Translations under genes and position numbers: made by a program
Shown: piece by piece, positions 16,880 through 25,254 of the stretch
Layout: each line of letters opens with the position of its first letter
Numbering within the stretch: position 1 is the first letter of the stretch
The notes under the pieces: generated by a model
Databases searched by the model: none
What the model was told of the DNA's origin: nothing
The model's input: the letters and a program-made list of their open reading frames with translations, nothing else
Assembly (NCBI RefSeq): GCF_001659705.1
Contig: NZ_CP015971.1
Coordinates: forward strand, 1,612,001-1,676,000
From: Arachidicoccus sp. BS20
GTDB taxonomy: Bacteria; Bacteroidota; Bacteroidia; Chitinophagales; Chitinophagaceae
Reading direction: 5' to 3'
Length of the DNA: 64,000 nt

Positions 16880-17407
16880 TTACCAATAACAAATCAGGGG
16901 CAAACTCTCGTAAAATAACAATGAAGCTAAGCTATTATTTCGGATAAAAGAAATCCATCGTTCTGACTTTTCATAACTATAATCGTTATGTAAAAATTGG
17001 TCGCACCTAATCAATAGTAACTTATAAGCATCATCAGAGTTTACACTTTCTAAAACTGCTTTGAAAAACAAGAAAGAATATACATTCAATTCATCCAACA
17101 GTTGATTGCTTAAATATTCAAATTGCTCATAGTCATAAGTTATACTGCGAAACGAATGTAGCTCTTGGATTGTGATGTGAAAAATATCACTTATAAATTT
17201 AGACATTTCAATATTGCCAAAGTCAAATGTCAAAAGAAGCTTATTTTTAATGTATTCTTGAATGAATTCAATATCAAAAATATCTCTTTCTTTTTTTACT
17301 TCTTTCTTATAGGTAGATTTGGGTTTGCTTTCTGAGATTCTTTCAAGTGCTTTTTTGTATTTTCCAATTAGTTTTTGAGAAAGGTCTGCAAGGTTTTTAT
17401 CCATCAT
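16880..17407 (-). CDS. Hypothetical cargo protein of the integrative element
   Basis: A 175-residue protein, lysine-rich and basic in its first 45 residues (KYKKALERISESKPKSTYKK), then largely alpha-helical with many aromatic residues. There is no signal peptide or clear membrane span, and I recognise no family. It is the only sizeable cargo gene of the element, transcribed toward the integrase from the attR side. Cargo genes in that position in tiny elements often serve defence or element control, but nothing in this sequence proves either. The C-terminus ends SLPLICYW without sign of truncation. Confidence 0.55.
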   Translation of the reverse strand: MMDKNLADLSQKLIGKYKKALERISESKPKSTYKKEVKKERDIFDIEFIQEYIKNKLLLTFDFGNIEMSKFISDIFHITIQELHSFRSITYDYEQFEYLSNQLLDELNVYSFLFFKAVLESVNSDDAYKLLLIRCDQFLHNDYSYEKSERWISFIRNNSLASLLFYESLPLICYW

Positions 17408-17463
17408 CGTTTAAAATTTGCAACGTGAAAATTTAAAGCTAAAATAAAAAAACTTACAGAATC

Positions 17464-17490
17464 AAAAAATGTGTGCTAAAATGTGTATCA
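17464..17490. repeat. 27-bp direct repeat near right element end
   Basis: The second exact copy of the repeat at 13601-13627, in the same orientation, 49 bp inside the tRNA-Asn 3' end. The pairing of one copy near each attachment site is what suggests a recombination role. Confidence 0.7.
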
Positions 17491-17538
17491 AATAAAAAAG
17501 CAGCTATGAACTTAAATTCATAACTGCTTGATTTTCAG

Positions 17539-17612
17539 CTCTCCCTGTTGGACTTGAACCAACGACCCTCTGATTAACAGTCAGATGCTCTAACCAACTG
17601 AGCTAAGGAAGA
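17539..17612 (-). tRNA. tRNA-Asn (GTT), integration site
   Basis: A complete 74-nt cloverleaf: acceptor TCTTCCT / AGGGAGA with discriminator G, D-stem GCTC / GAGC, anticodon stem TCTGA / TCAGA with loop CTGTTAA (anticodon GTT), and T-stem GTTGG / CCAAC. CCA is not encoded. A hairpin terminator follows at 17494-17530. The 3' half is repeated at 13438-13479, so this end is attR of the integrated element; the tRNA is rebuilt with the element's own 3' half. Confidence 0.96.
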
Positions 17613-17913
17613 ATCTTATTTTAAACCTTCGTTCTGAGACCTTTCGTTCCCGAACGGGGTGCAAATTTAAAATAAATCCTTTCAAAATTCCAATTATTTT
17701 CCTTTATTTTTTTCTGCATTATAAAAAATCAATTCATGCAAATTCAAACCCAAATAGTTCCTGATTAATTTTTCCACTTAAAACGAACTTGAAATGAAAT
17801 TTCCGCAAGAAGAAGTAACTTATTCTATTCCGATTGATATTGTTAAAGTAAAAACTATTTCTATAAATCATTGCTCAGAAACAATTCTTCAGTTTCTTTA
17901 TTTTTTACTCCCC

Positions 17914-18021
17914 TTAAAGCAAGACATTGGCACTTTTACATATTGCTGTTGCTTCAGCATACACTTGTTCAGCAATTTTGTGCTCTTTTGATTTTACAGC
18001 GCATAAATGCAATTTTCTCAT
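17914..18021 (-). CDS. Possible small ORF in otherwise empty gap
   Basis: The gap 17613-18105 holds no clear gene. The best candidate is this 35-codon frame starting MRKLHLCAVKSKEH, preceded by AAGGAG at a good distance, which is rare in this AT-rich genome. It ends EATAICKSANVLL. No family is recognised. It could be a small protein or a remnant. The plus-strand frame at 17794-17991 looks like chance. Confidence 0.2.
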   Translation of the reverse strand: MRKLHLCAVKSKEHKIAEQVYAEATAICKSANVLL

Positions 18022-18105
18022 TGTCTGCACTCCTTATGATTTTTGGTAGAGATTGTTCATAAAAACACATATCAAGAAACGGGAGATTCTAACAACAATA
18101 TTTTC

Positions 18106-18309
18106 CTATTTTTTCATAGCTTTCTTTTTTGTACCACTCGTTTTTTTGGGGACTTTCAATCCTTCTTCTCTTGCTTCGGATAAACCGATTGCAATAGCTT
18201 GTTTAGGATTTGTTACTTTCCGACCGGAGGAACTTTTCAACTTTCCTTCTTTCATTTCATGTAAGACTTCCGCTACCTTTTCCTGTGCTTTTTTTGAATA
18301 CTTTGCCAT
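18106..18309 (-). CDS. DUF6496 small basic protein
   Basis: A 67-residue lysine-rich protein starting MAKYSKKAQEKVAEVLHEMK, with the family core GRKVTNPKQAIAIGLSEARE and a basic tail KKTSGTKKKAMKK. The start at 18309 matches the usual start of the family; the longer frame adds 18 unrelated residues. The composition suggests a nucleic-acid-binding or histone-like role, but the function is not established. Confidence 0.8.
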   Translation of the reverse strand: MAKYSKKAQEKVAEVLHEMKEGKLKSSSGRKVTNPKQAIAIGLSEAREEGLKVPKKTSGTKKKAMKK

Positions 18310-18352
18310 AACATAAGATTTGTTTATTAAAGCAACAATTATATTGCCAAAT

Positions 18353-18391
18353 AAAAAGCGCAATCATCATTTATAGACGATTGCGCTTTTT
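18353..18391 (-). terminator. Terminator of glyA
   Basis: A 13-bp stem AAAAAGCGCAATC / GATTGCGCTTTTT with a 13-nt loop, 18 bp after the glyA stop codon. The A and T flanks make it usable on both strands. Confidence 0.85.
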
Positions 18392-18408
18392 AATTTAATA
18401 AATAATTG

Positions 18409-19689
18409 TTATCCCAGCTCGGGATACAAAGGAAATTGCTCCATAAATTCGTTTACCGATTTTTTCACGGAAAGAATTACGCTTTCGTCATCTGCATTGG
18501 TAATGATTTTATCCACTGCATCGGCGATGAACTGCATATCGTTTTCCTTCATGCCGCGCGTGGTAATTGCCGCTACGCCGAAACGCACGCCCGACGTGAT
18601 GAACGCCGATTTATCGTCAAACGGAACCATGTTTTTGTTCGCCGTAATTTCCGCTTTTACCAAAGCCTGTTCCGCTTTTTTACCGCTGATATTTTTGTTG
18701 CGCAAATCAATCAGCATTAAATGATTGTCCGTACCGTTGCTGATTAAGTTATAATCTTTATCCACAAATGCTTTTGCCAAGGCCTGCGAATTTTTCAAAA
18801 TCTGTTTTGCATAATCGGTGTATTCGTCCGACAAAATTTCGCCGAAAGCAATTGCTTTCGCGGCTATCACGTGCTCCAACGGTCCGCCCTGAATGCCCGG
18901 AAATACAGCCAAATCGAGCAATGCGCTCATCATTCTTACATTGCCTTTATTGTCTGTAATGCCGAAAGGATTTTCAAAGTCTTTGCGCATCATAATGATG
19001 CCGCCGCGCGGTCCGCGCAACGTTTTATGTGTAGTAGAGGTTACAAAATGACAATGGTCGAAAGGGTCGTTCAGCAAACCTTTTGCAATCAATCCCGCAG
19101 GATGCGCAATGTCCGCCATTACCAACGCGCCCACTTCATCGGCAACTTTGCGAATGCGTTCATAATCCCAATCACGGCTGTATGCACTCGCGCCGCAAAT
19201 GATTAATTGTGGTTTCAGTTCGCGCGCTTTTTGTTCGAGCATTTCATAATCCACCAAACCCGTTTCTTTTACCACGCCGTAATGATGTGCTTCGTACAAT
19301 TTCCCGCTGTAATTTACGGGCGAGCCGTGCGTCAAATGCCCGCCCATGCTCAAGTCTAATCCGAGAATTTTATCGCCGGGCTTCAATACCGCCAAATGCA
19401 CGGCAGCATTGGCTTGCGCGCCGCTATGGGGTTGCACATTCGCGTATTCAATATTAAAAATTTGCTTTAATCTATTGATGGCTAATTGTTCTGTTTGGTC
19501 AACAATTTCGCAGCCTGCATAATATCTTCTGCCGGGATAACCTTCGGCATATTTATTTGTAAGTACAGAGCCCATTGCCTGTATCACTTGCAGACTTGTA
19601 AAGTTTTCGGAAGCAATCAATTCGATACCGCTTCTTTGACGATGTAATTCCTGATTAATAAGATTGAAAATTTGCGTGTCGCGTTGCAT
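18409..19689 (-). CDS. glyA: Serine hydroxymethyltransferase
   Basis: A 426-residue PLP enzyme converting serine and tetrahydrofolate to glycine and 5,10-methylene-tetrahydrofolate. The start at 19689 ([20 protein letters not shown]) fits the family; an upstream in-frame extension of 15 codons looks non-conserved. The PLP lysine is K222 in [14 protein letters not shown], the substrate loop is [14 protein letters not shown] (about 47-60), and ADIAHPAGL contains the aspartate that pairs with the PLP ring. Length is normal. It stands alone with its own promoter and terminator and supplies one-carbon units to the folate pathway. Confidence 0.97.
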   Translation of the reverse strand: MQRDTQIFNLINQELHRQRSGIELIASENFTSLQVIQAMGSVLTNKYAEGYPGRRYYAGCEIVDQTEQLAINRLKQIFNIEYANVQPHSGAQANAAVHLAVLKPGDKILGLDLSMGGHLTHGSPVNYSGKLYEAHHYGVVKETGLVDYEMLEQKARELKPQLIICGASAYSRDWDYERIRKVADEVGALVMADIAHPAGLIAKGLLNDPFDHCHFVTSTTHKTLRGPRGGIIMMRKDFENPFGITDNKGNVRMMSALLDLAVFPGIQGGPLEHVIAAKAIAFGEILSDEYTDYAKQILKNSQALAKAFVDKDYNLISNGTDNHLMLIDLRNKNISGKKAEQALVKAEITANKNMVPFDDKSAFITSGVRFGVAAITTRGMKENDMQFIADAVDKIITNADDESVILSVKKSVNEFMEQFPLYPELG

Positions 19690-19721
19690 TTGTATAAAAA
19701 ATTTTGATTGGAAATTGCGCG

Positions 19722-19729
19722 CAAAGTTA
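19722..19729 (-). promoter_or_regulatory. Predicted -7 element of glyA
   Basis: TAACTTTG on the minus strand, a perfect match to the Bacteroidota TAnnTTTG element, 32 bp before the glyA start codon. No good TTTG -33 box is seen at the usual distance. Confidence 0.45.
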
Positions 19730-19738
19730 GTCAATTTA

Positions 19739-19885
19739 TTACACGGATTAGAACGAATTACACGAATTGTTTTGCTACTTACGACCTGCTGTCAATCTTC
19801 TGTTTTTACACAATACAAAATCTATAATATAATTCGAGTAATTGACTTCGTCAAATTTCATTTCGCTTTAATTCGTGTCATTACC
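19739..19885. repeat. Intergenic inverted repeat between glyA and the nucleotidyltransferase
   Basis: The 347-bp gap between these divergent genes contains ACACGGATT and ACACGAATT units at 19741-19768 facing AATTCGTGT at 19870-19878. The arms are about 100 bp apart. The sequence resembles other intergenic inverted repeats in this window in style but not in exact bases. Nothing coding is seen in the gap. Confidence 0.4.
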
Positions 19886-20036
19886 TAAAACTACCATCCG
19901 TTTATTTTAAACTTTTTACATTTGACTTTTTCACTTTTGAACAAACGATGAAATGAGCCGAGAAGGAGTTTTATAACAATTAAGATGCGTTGCTTCGGCG
20001 AATTCCATCCGGCAATAAAACAATAGAAACGAACTG

Positions 20037-21029
20037 ATGAAAGCAATCATTCCCGTTGCGGGTACAGGCGCAAAACTGCGTCCGCACACATATACACAAC
20101 CAAAAGCTTTAATGCCTCTTGCAGGGAAAACTGTTCTCGACTTTATCATTGACCGATTGGCGGGTATCGGTATTGATGAATTTATTTTTATCATCGGTTA
20201 TCTCGGAGAAAAAATTCAGGAACACGTTTCGCAGGTTTATCCCGAACTCAAATGCCATTATTTATATCAATCGGAACGACAAGGAACAGGACCGGCAATT
20301 GCGTTGGCGAAAGAGATTGTGGGCGATTCAGAAGTGTTCATTATGATGGGCGATACAATATGCGATTTTGATGCACACGAAGTCGTAAACAGCCCGTGTT
20401 CGATGGTGGCGATTCAAAAAGTGGATGACCCGCGCGGCTTTGGTGTAGCGGAAATCAATGAAAATTATTTCGTTACCAATCTCGTTGAAAAACCGAAAAT
20501 CCCGATGAGTAATAATGCGCTTGTTGGTTTGTACAAAATAAGAGAAACGGTTTTATTATTCGATTGTCTGACGCATATTATTGATGAAAAAATTACTACC
20601 GAAGAACAATTTCAGCTAACCGATGCGTTGCAATGTATGGTCAAGAAAGGCGCGCAAATCAAGGCTTTCAAAGTAAAGCACTGGTACGATTGCGGACGAA
20701 AAGAAACGCTTTTGGAAACCAACGCGCTGCTGCTGAAAAAAATGGGTAACAATATTCATCCGACCGCCGTGGTTGAAAATTCAATCATCATTCCGCCTGT
20801 AAGCATTGGCGCGGAAAGCAAGTTAGTCAATTCCATTGTAGGACCACATTCATCCATTGGAGCAAACACAAAAATCGAGCAATCTGTAATGCGCGATTGT
20901 ATCATTGGTTCGTTCTCAAATTTGTTTGAAGTAGTGTTGGACAATTCTTTAATCGGCAACGATGCGAGTGTAAAAGGCTTGAGCCGAACATTAAATATCG
21001 GCGATAATACCGAAATTGATTTTGGATAA
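20037..21029 (+). CDS. Sugar-phosphate nucleotidyltransferase with left-handed beta-helix tail
   Basis: A 330-residue NDP-sugar synthase of the glucose-1-phosphate thymidylyltransferase/GlmU-like group. The nucleotide-binding signature is AIIPVAGTGAKLRPHTYTQP then KALMPLAGK, and the metal Asp is in FIMMGDTICDFD. The EKP element (NLVEKPKIPMSNNALVGLYK) and the catalytic WYDCGRKETLLETN follow. From about residue 240 hexapeptide-like repeats form a beta-helix. The first glycine-rich loop reads AGTGAKLR instead of GGxGTRLR. The product is an activated sugar for polysaccharide or lipid glycosylation; the exact sugar cannot be told. No polysaccharide genes flank it. Confidence 0.85.
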   Translation: MKAIIPVAGTGAKLRPHTYTQPKALMPLAGKTVLDFIIDRLAGIGIDEFIFIIGYLGEKIQEHVSQVYPELKCHYLYQSERQGTGPAIALAKEIVGDSEVFIMMGDTICDFDAHEVVNSPCSMVAIQKVDDPRGFGVAEINENYFVTNLVEKPKIPMSNNALVGLYKIRETVLLFDCLTHIIDEKITTEEQFQLTDALQCMVKKGAQIKAFKVKHWYDCGRKETLLETNALLLKKMGNNIHPTAVVENSIIIPPVSIGAESKLVNSIVGPHSSIGANTKIEQSVMRDCIIGSFSNLFEVVLDNSLIGNDASVKGLSRTLNIGDNTEIDFG

Positions 21030-21082
21030 TTTTTTCAACAAAAACGATTGTTTTCCGTTTAACATTTTCTCGTTGCATTAGC

Positions 21083-21090
21083 TACCTTTG
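21083..21090 (+). promoter_or_regulatory. Predicted -7 element of cysE, near-leaderless
   Basis: TACCTTTG perfectly matches TAnnTTTG and ends only 7 bp before the ATG at 21098. The predicted transcript start would fall within a few bases of the start codon, so the mRNA may be leaderless or nearly so. Confidence 0.5.
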
Positions 21091-21097
21091 CAGTCTT

Positions 21098-21910
21098 ATG
21101 GCTGAAAATTTTTACCGGAATATTTTAGAAAAGCAGCAGCGCGCAGGCGCTATTCCGCCAAACGAATATATCGCTTCGTGGGCATTGGAATTGTTACGTC
21201 TTCTATATCCTGAACAATCCAGGAAACATTACAAATCCGTTGTGGAAATCGAAGCGGCATTTGCGCAACTTGAAAAAACATTGCTTGAAATTCTGAATAA
21301 CACACACGCCTGCAAAGACTGTGATAAAACGCTCTCGGCGAAAAGTTTTTTTACAACTGTTCCATCTTTATACGATTTGCTCAACAAAGATGCAGCCGCA
21401 ATTTTTGCCGGCGACCCTGCAGCAAAAAGTTTGTTTGAAGTCGTTCGTACATACCCCGGGTTTTTAGCCATATCGTTTTATCGCATCGCGCACGAATTGC
21501 AAAGGCTCGAAATTCCCTTGCTGCCGCGCATTCTCACGGAATATGCGCATTCACACACAGGCATTGATATTCATCCTGGCGCAGTCATAGGCGAGCATTT
21601 TTGCATCGACCACGGAACAGGCGTTGTGATTGGCGAAACAAGTATTATCGGCAATCACGTGAAGTTATATCAAGGCGTAACTTTAGGCGCACTAAGCGTT
21701 TCCAAAGAAATGGTTGGCACAAAACGCCATCCGACGGTGGAAGATTATGTTGTAATTTATTCAAATGCTACAATACTCGGCGGCGAAACCATAATTGGTC
21801 ATCATAGCATCATCGGCGGAAATGTTTGGCTTACCAAAAGCGTTCCCGCAAACTCAACCGTTTATCACAAACCATTGATAGAAGTAGTTGAAAATAAAAT
21901 TACGCAATAA
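21098..21910 (+). CDS. cysE: Serine O-acetyltransferase
   Basis: A 270-residue acetyltransferase making O-acetylserine, the precursor of cysteine. The N-terminal helical domain (about 1-145) is followed by the catalytic beta-helix: GIDIHPGAVIGEHFCIDHGT contains the catalytic His/Asp region, then GVVIGETSIIGNHVKLYQGV and GTKRHPTVEDYVVIYSNATI. The C-terminus ends NKITQ without the terminal Ile typical of cysteine-synthase complex partners, so complex formation is uncertain. It lies upstream of cysM on the same strand, separated by 271 bp that hold a MITE-like repeat. Confidence 0.93.
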   Translation: MAENFYRNILEKQQRAGAIPPNEYIASWALELLRLLYPEQSRKHYKSVVEIEAAFAQLEKTLLEILNNTHACKDCDKTLSAKSFFTTVPSLYDLLNKDAAAIFAGDPAAKSLFEVVRTYPGFLAISFYRIAHELQRLEIPLLPRILTEYAHSHTGIDIHPGAVIGEHFCIDHGTGVVIGETSIIGNHVKLYQGVTLGALSVSKEMVGTKRHPTVEDYVVIYSNATILGGETIIGHHSIIGGNVWLTKSVPANSTVYHKPLIEVVENKITQ

Positions 21911-21967
21911 AAGCCTGTTTAAAATTAAAAACCATTTTAATATTGAATGAAAAGAGTAATCATCTTT

Positions 21968-22135
21968 AATCACATAGCAACATAGGAATTTAGCCGAAGA
22001 ATAAGAAATGAAAATTTGGTTATAATTTAAACGCGCAGAAAAGCATAGTATTTTCATCTTCGATGAAAATCTATTGTGCAACTTTATATTTCGCTACGGT
22101 CATCTTTTACATATAGACTATGTACCTATGTGGTT
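21968..22135. repeat. MITE-like dispersed repeat, copy 2
   Basis: A 168-bp element with the same end sequences as copy 1 (3450-3675): it starts AATCACATAGCAACATAG and ends CTATGTACCTATGTGGTT, which are inverted repeats of each other. It shares the hairpin ATTTTCATC-TTC-GATGAAAAT and the following CTAT. It is about 58 bp shorter than copy 1, through differences in the middle. No open frame is present. Confidence 0.65.
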
Positions 22136-22181
22136 ATAATTATTAAAATTTTTAAACAGACTTTAAAATAATTTACGCACC

Positions 22182-23054
22182 ATGTCCACCATTACGCAAT
22201 TCATCGGCAATACGCCTTTGGTAGAATTGACAAAGCTGAATCCAAATCCTCAGGTAAAAATATTTGCAAAGCTCGAAGGCAACAATCCGGGCGGAAGCGT
22301 GAAAGACCGCGCGGCTTACAACATGATTCAAAGCGCCTTGGAACGCGGCGATATAAAACCGGGCATGAAGTTGATTGAAGCTACAAGCGGCAACACGGGC
22401 ATTGCACTGGCAATGATGGCGCGGCTTTTCGATTTGGAAATCGAACTTGTAATGCCTGCAAATTCTACGCGCGAACGCACGCTCACAATGGAAGCGTACG
22501 GCGCAAAAGTTACATTGCTCGAAAGCATTGAAGCGTGCAGAGATTATGTCGAAGAAAAAGGCAAACAAAGCGGTTATTTTTTACTGAACCAATTTGCCAA
22601 CCCCGACAATTACATGGCGCATTACAAAACCACCGGACCGGAAATCTGGCGCGACACCAATGGCGAAATCACACACTTTGTAAGCGCTATGGGAACAACG
22701 GGAACTATTATGGGAACATCTATGTTTTTAAAAGAACAGAATCAAGCAGTACAAATCGTGGGTTGCCAACCAACGGAAGGCTCGTCCATTCCGGGCATTC
22801 GCCGTTGGCCGGCAGAATATCTTCCTAAAATTTTCGACCCCGCAAAAGTTGATATAGTGGAAGATGTATCGCAGCAGGAAGCAACAGAAATCACACGCGA
22901 ATTGGCAAAAACCGAAGCGTTATTTGTAGGCATGAGTACAGGCGGCGCGGCAGCAGTTGCAATACGTTTGGCTAAAAAACTTTCTTCAGGAACCATTGTG
23001 TTTATTGCCTGCGACAGAGGCGACAGATATTTGAGCAGTGAATTGTTTGGATAA
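22182..23054 (+). CDS. cysM: Cysteine synthase, CysM type
   Basis: A 290-residue PLP enzyme making cysteine from O-acetylserine and sulfide (or thiosulfate). The PLP lysine is in GGSVKDRAAYNMI (about residue 42), the substrate/phosphate loops are EATSGNTGIALAM and SAMGTTGTIMG, and the C-terminal region has SSIPGIRRWP. The short length and the GSVKDRA spelling fit CysM better than CysK. It follows cysE, so the two probably form a cysteine pathway unit even though a repeat separates them. Confidence 0.92.
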   Translation: MSTITQFIGNTPLVELTKLNPNPQVKIFAKLEGNNPGGSVKDRAAYNMIQSALERGDIKPGMKLIEATSGNTGIALAMMARLFDLEIELVMPANSTRERTLTMEAYGAKVTLLESIEACRDYVEEKGKQSGYFLLNQFANPDNYMAHYKTTGPEIWRDTNGEITHFVSAMGTTGTIMGTSMFLKEQNQAVQIVGCQPTEGSSIPGIRRWPAEYLPKIFDPAKVDIVEDVSQQEATEITRELAKTEALFVGMSTGGAAAVAIRLAKKLSSGTIVFIACDRGDRYLSSELFG

Positions 23055-23061
23055 TATATTC

Positions 23062-23667
23062 CTATTTCTCAGTTTCTCCGTTCGCTCTGTGAGAAATACA
23101 ATTCAACCAATTCTTCATCAACTGCAAACCATGTTCCGTCATATAAGATTCGGGATGAAACTGTACGCCGAAAGTATTGTATTCACTGTGCTTCAGCGAC
23201 ATTGGCACGCCGTCTTTTGTTCGTGAAGTGATAAGTAAATCATCTACAATTTTATCTTTATTCATCGCCCAGGAATGATACAAACCAACTTTAAAAGGAA
23301 AAGAAATATGGTTGAATAAAGCGCAATCATTTTCTTTAAAAACTTCTACTTGCCTGCCGTGTTGAACATTTTGCAAATTGTACAACTCACCGCCGAAACA
23401 TTCTACAATCATCTGCATTCCAAGGCAAACGCCAAGAATTGATTTTGTTTGATAAAACTTTTTTATCAATTCCAAACTCGAAGGATAATCTTTCGGCAAT
23501 GCTGGTCCGGGCGATAAAATGATGCCGTCAAATAAATTTATTTCATCGAAAAAAATATCGTCAAATGCACGCACAGCAATGGTTTCAGCATTTGCTTCTT
23601 CCAACAACTGAACAAGATTGTAAGTAAAAGAATCGTTATGGTCGATTATCAATATTTTTGCGCACAT
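23062..23667 (-). CDS. pabA: Aminodeoxychorismate/anthranilate synthase glutaminase subunit
   Basis: A 201-residue class I glutamine amidotransferase. The nucleophile is the Cys of GVCLGMQMIVECFGG (about residue 80), and the His and Glu of the triad are in FGVQFHPESYMTEHG. The N-terminus ILIIDHNDSFTYNLVQLLEE is typical of PabA/TrpG. It provides ammonia to the chorismate-binding subunit. It is divergent from pabB with only 8 bp between their start codons, which favours p-aminobenzoate over tryptophan synthesis; no trp genes are near. Confidence 0.9.
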   Translation of the reverse strand: MCAKILIIDHNDSFTYNLVQLLEEANAETIAVRAFDDIFFDEINLFDGIILSPGPALPKDYPSSLELIKKFYQTKSILGVCLGMQMIVECFGGELYNLQNVQHGRQVEVFKENDCALFNHISFPFKVGLYHSWAMNKDKIVDDLLITSRTKDGVPMSLKHSEYNTFGVQFHPESYMTEHGLQLMKNWLNCISHRANGETEK

Positions 23668-23675
23668 TCTTTTCT

Positions 23676-24662
23676 ATGATGAATTTGAAGGCAAAGAAAA
23701 CATATTTCAACAAGATGAATGAATTATGCGAAAGCAAAATTCCGTTCTTCTTTATCTGTGATTTTTTGTGTGAACATATCGAAGTAATTCCTTTGGGAAA
23801 ATTATCCGGAGAAAATATATTTTACTCAAATCCTTTGTTCATCAATGTTTCAGAAGATAAAAAAGTTTTTGACAAAAAATTAGAATGGAAAAAATTCCCG
23901 ATTTCAAAAGAAATTTATGCCGAGCAATTCCATAAAATCAAAACCGAAATTCAAAACGGAAACACATATTTGTTGAACCTGACCTGCGCTACAAAAGTTG
24001 AAACGAATTATTCCTTGGAAGAATTATTTCATGCAGGAAATGCCAAATATAAATTGCTGTACAAAAATCAATTCGTGCATTTTTCGCCTGAACCTTTTGT
24101 GAAAATCGTGGATGATAAAATTTACACATATCCCATGAAAGGCACGATTGACGCGAATTTACAAGATGCCGGTAAAGTAATTTTAGAAAATGAAAAAGAA
24201 TTGAACGAGCAATTTACAATTGTAGATTTGCTGAGAAATGATTTAAGCATCGTTGCGAAAAATGTTCACGTCGATGATTTTCGTTACATCGAAAAAATAC
24301 AAACCAATCAGAAAAATTTATTGTCCGTAAGTTCAAAAATCAGCGGAGAATTAAGAGATAATTTTAAAAATAAAATCGGGGATATTTTTGCTTCGTTGTT
24401 GCCCGCAGGTTCTATTTGCGGCGCGCCGAAAGCGAAAACCGTTGAAATAATTTTAGACACAGAAACTCACCAAAGAGCTTTGTACACGGGCGTTTGGGGA
24501 ATTTTTGATGGAAAAGATTTAGATAGTTGTGTTATTATTCGCTATCTTGAAAAAACTGAAAACGGCTTTGTTTTTAAAAGCGGCGGCGGTATTACTTCGC
24601 AAAGCGATTTAGAAACCGAATACAAAGAAATGATGGATAAAGTGTATGTGCCGATTTATTGA
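23676..24662 (+). CDS. pabB: Aminodeoxychorismate synthase component I
   Basis: A 328-residue chorismate-binding enzyme that forms 4-amino-4-deoxychorismate. The start at 23676 (MMNLKAKKTYFNKMNELC) avoids overlap with the divergent pabA; an in-frame start at 23658 is less likely. Family motifs include NGNTYLLNLTCATKVE, the FSPEPFVK and YPMKGTIDA segments, LLPAGSICGAPKAKTVEII, and the C-terminal GGGITSQSDLETEYKE. The N-terminal domain is shorter than in E. coli PabB, as in many Bacteroidota. It overlaps the downstream lyase gene by 17 bp, so the two are translationally coupled. Confidence 0.92.
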   Translation: MMNLKAKKTYFNKMNELCESKIPFFFICDFLCEHIEVIPLGKLSGENIFYSNPLFINVSEDKKVFDKKLEWKKFPISKEIYAEQFHKIKTEIQNGNTYLLNLTCATKVETNYSLEELFHAGNAKYKLLYKNQFVHFSPEPFVKIVDDKIYTYPMKGTIDANLQDAGKVILENEKELNEQFTIVDLLRNDLSIVAKNVHVDDFRYIEKIQTNQKNLLSVSSKISGELRDNFKNKIGDIFASLLPAGSICGAPKAKTVEIILDTETHQRALYTGVWGIFDGKDLDSCVIIRYLEKTENGFVFKSGGGITSQSDLETEYKEMMDKVYVPIY

Positions 24663-25254
24663 AACCATATTATTTGAGAACAACGAAATGCCTTTGATTC
24701 ATTGGCATGAACAACGTTTTGTAAAAACGCAGGAAGCTAATTTCAGTAAAATAATTTATCCGTCTTTGGAAAAAATTATTCTTCAATCAAACATTCCACA
24801 AGAAAATAACATTCGCTACAAGTGCCGTGTAGTCTATGATTCAGCGAATGTACAAGTTGAATTTTCGCCTTATCAAAAAAAGCAAATCAATAAATTAATC
24901 GTGAAAGTTGACGATGAAATTGATTACAGTTTTAAATATGAAAACAGGGAAAAACTAAATGCTTTAACCAAAGATTTAAAACCTGATGAAGAAGTATTGA
25001 TTGTAAAAAATAATTTGCTTACCGATACTTCTTTTACCAATATTGCTTTGTTTGACGGAACAAATTGGTTCACGCCTGCAAAGCCTTTGCTGCAAGGCGT
25101 TCAAAGAAATGAGTTGCTTTCGCAAAAAATTATCCACGAAGCGGACATTGACATTTTCCAATTAAAAAATTATTCAAAAATCAAATTGTTCAATGCGTTG
25201 AATGATTGGGAACACGTATGGGAATTGAATTGTAACGATATTTATTTTTCCTGA
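24646..25254 (+). CDS. pabC: Aminotransferase class IV, probable aminodeoxychorismate lyase
   Basis: A 202-residue PLP fold-type IV protein, which would cleave 4-amino-4-deoxychorismate to p-aminobenzoate and pyruvate. Visible motifs are LIHWHEQRFVKTQEA at the N-terminus, the lysine-containing NRKL-like ENREKLNALTKD region, and LLTDTSFTNIALFDG followed by TPAKPLLQGVQRNELL, which contact PLP and substrate. It is shorter than E. coli PabC (about 270). The overlap with pabB and their shared pathway support the call. Its stop overlaps the convergent ABC permease gene by 13 bp. Confidence 0.85.
   Translation: MCRFIETILFENNEMPLIHWHEQRFVKTQEANFSKIIYPSLEKIILQSNIPQENNIRYKCRVVYDSANVQVEFSPYQKKQINKLIVKVDDEIDYSFKYENREKLNALTKDLKPDEEVLIVKNNLLTDTSFTNIALFDGTNWFTPAKPLLQGVQRNELLSQKIIHEADIDIFQLKNYSKIKLFNALNDWEHVWELNCNDIYFS

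Larger units (their letters stand above)
13438..17580. mobile_element. Small integrative element at tRNA-Asn, carrying a nested IS
   Basis: The element is bounded by a 42-bp direct repeat: the 3' half of tRNA-Asn at 13438-13479 and the same stretch inside the intact tRNA-Asn at 17539-17580, with one mismatch. The similarity extends outward into the tRNA terminator hairpin (about 13395 and 17494). Inside are a tyrosine integrase (now split), a 74-residue protein, a possible small RNA, and a 175-residue protein of unknown function. Without the 1.4-kb IS and its target duplication the element would be about 2.7 kb, too small for self-transfer, so it is probably a mobilisable or satellite-like element. 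The host tRNA stays intact, as is usual for this type of integration. Confidence 0.85.

Noticed and set aside
16602-16889. 95-codon plus-strand frame in the integrative element
   Set aside because: It runs through a promoter-like element and a strong terminator hairpin with T-run, and its end overlaps the convergent gene; chance frame more likely.
17794-17991. Short plus-strand frame after tRNA-Asn
   Set aside because: Cysteine- and leucine-rich chance composition, no ribosome-binding context or family match.
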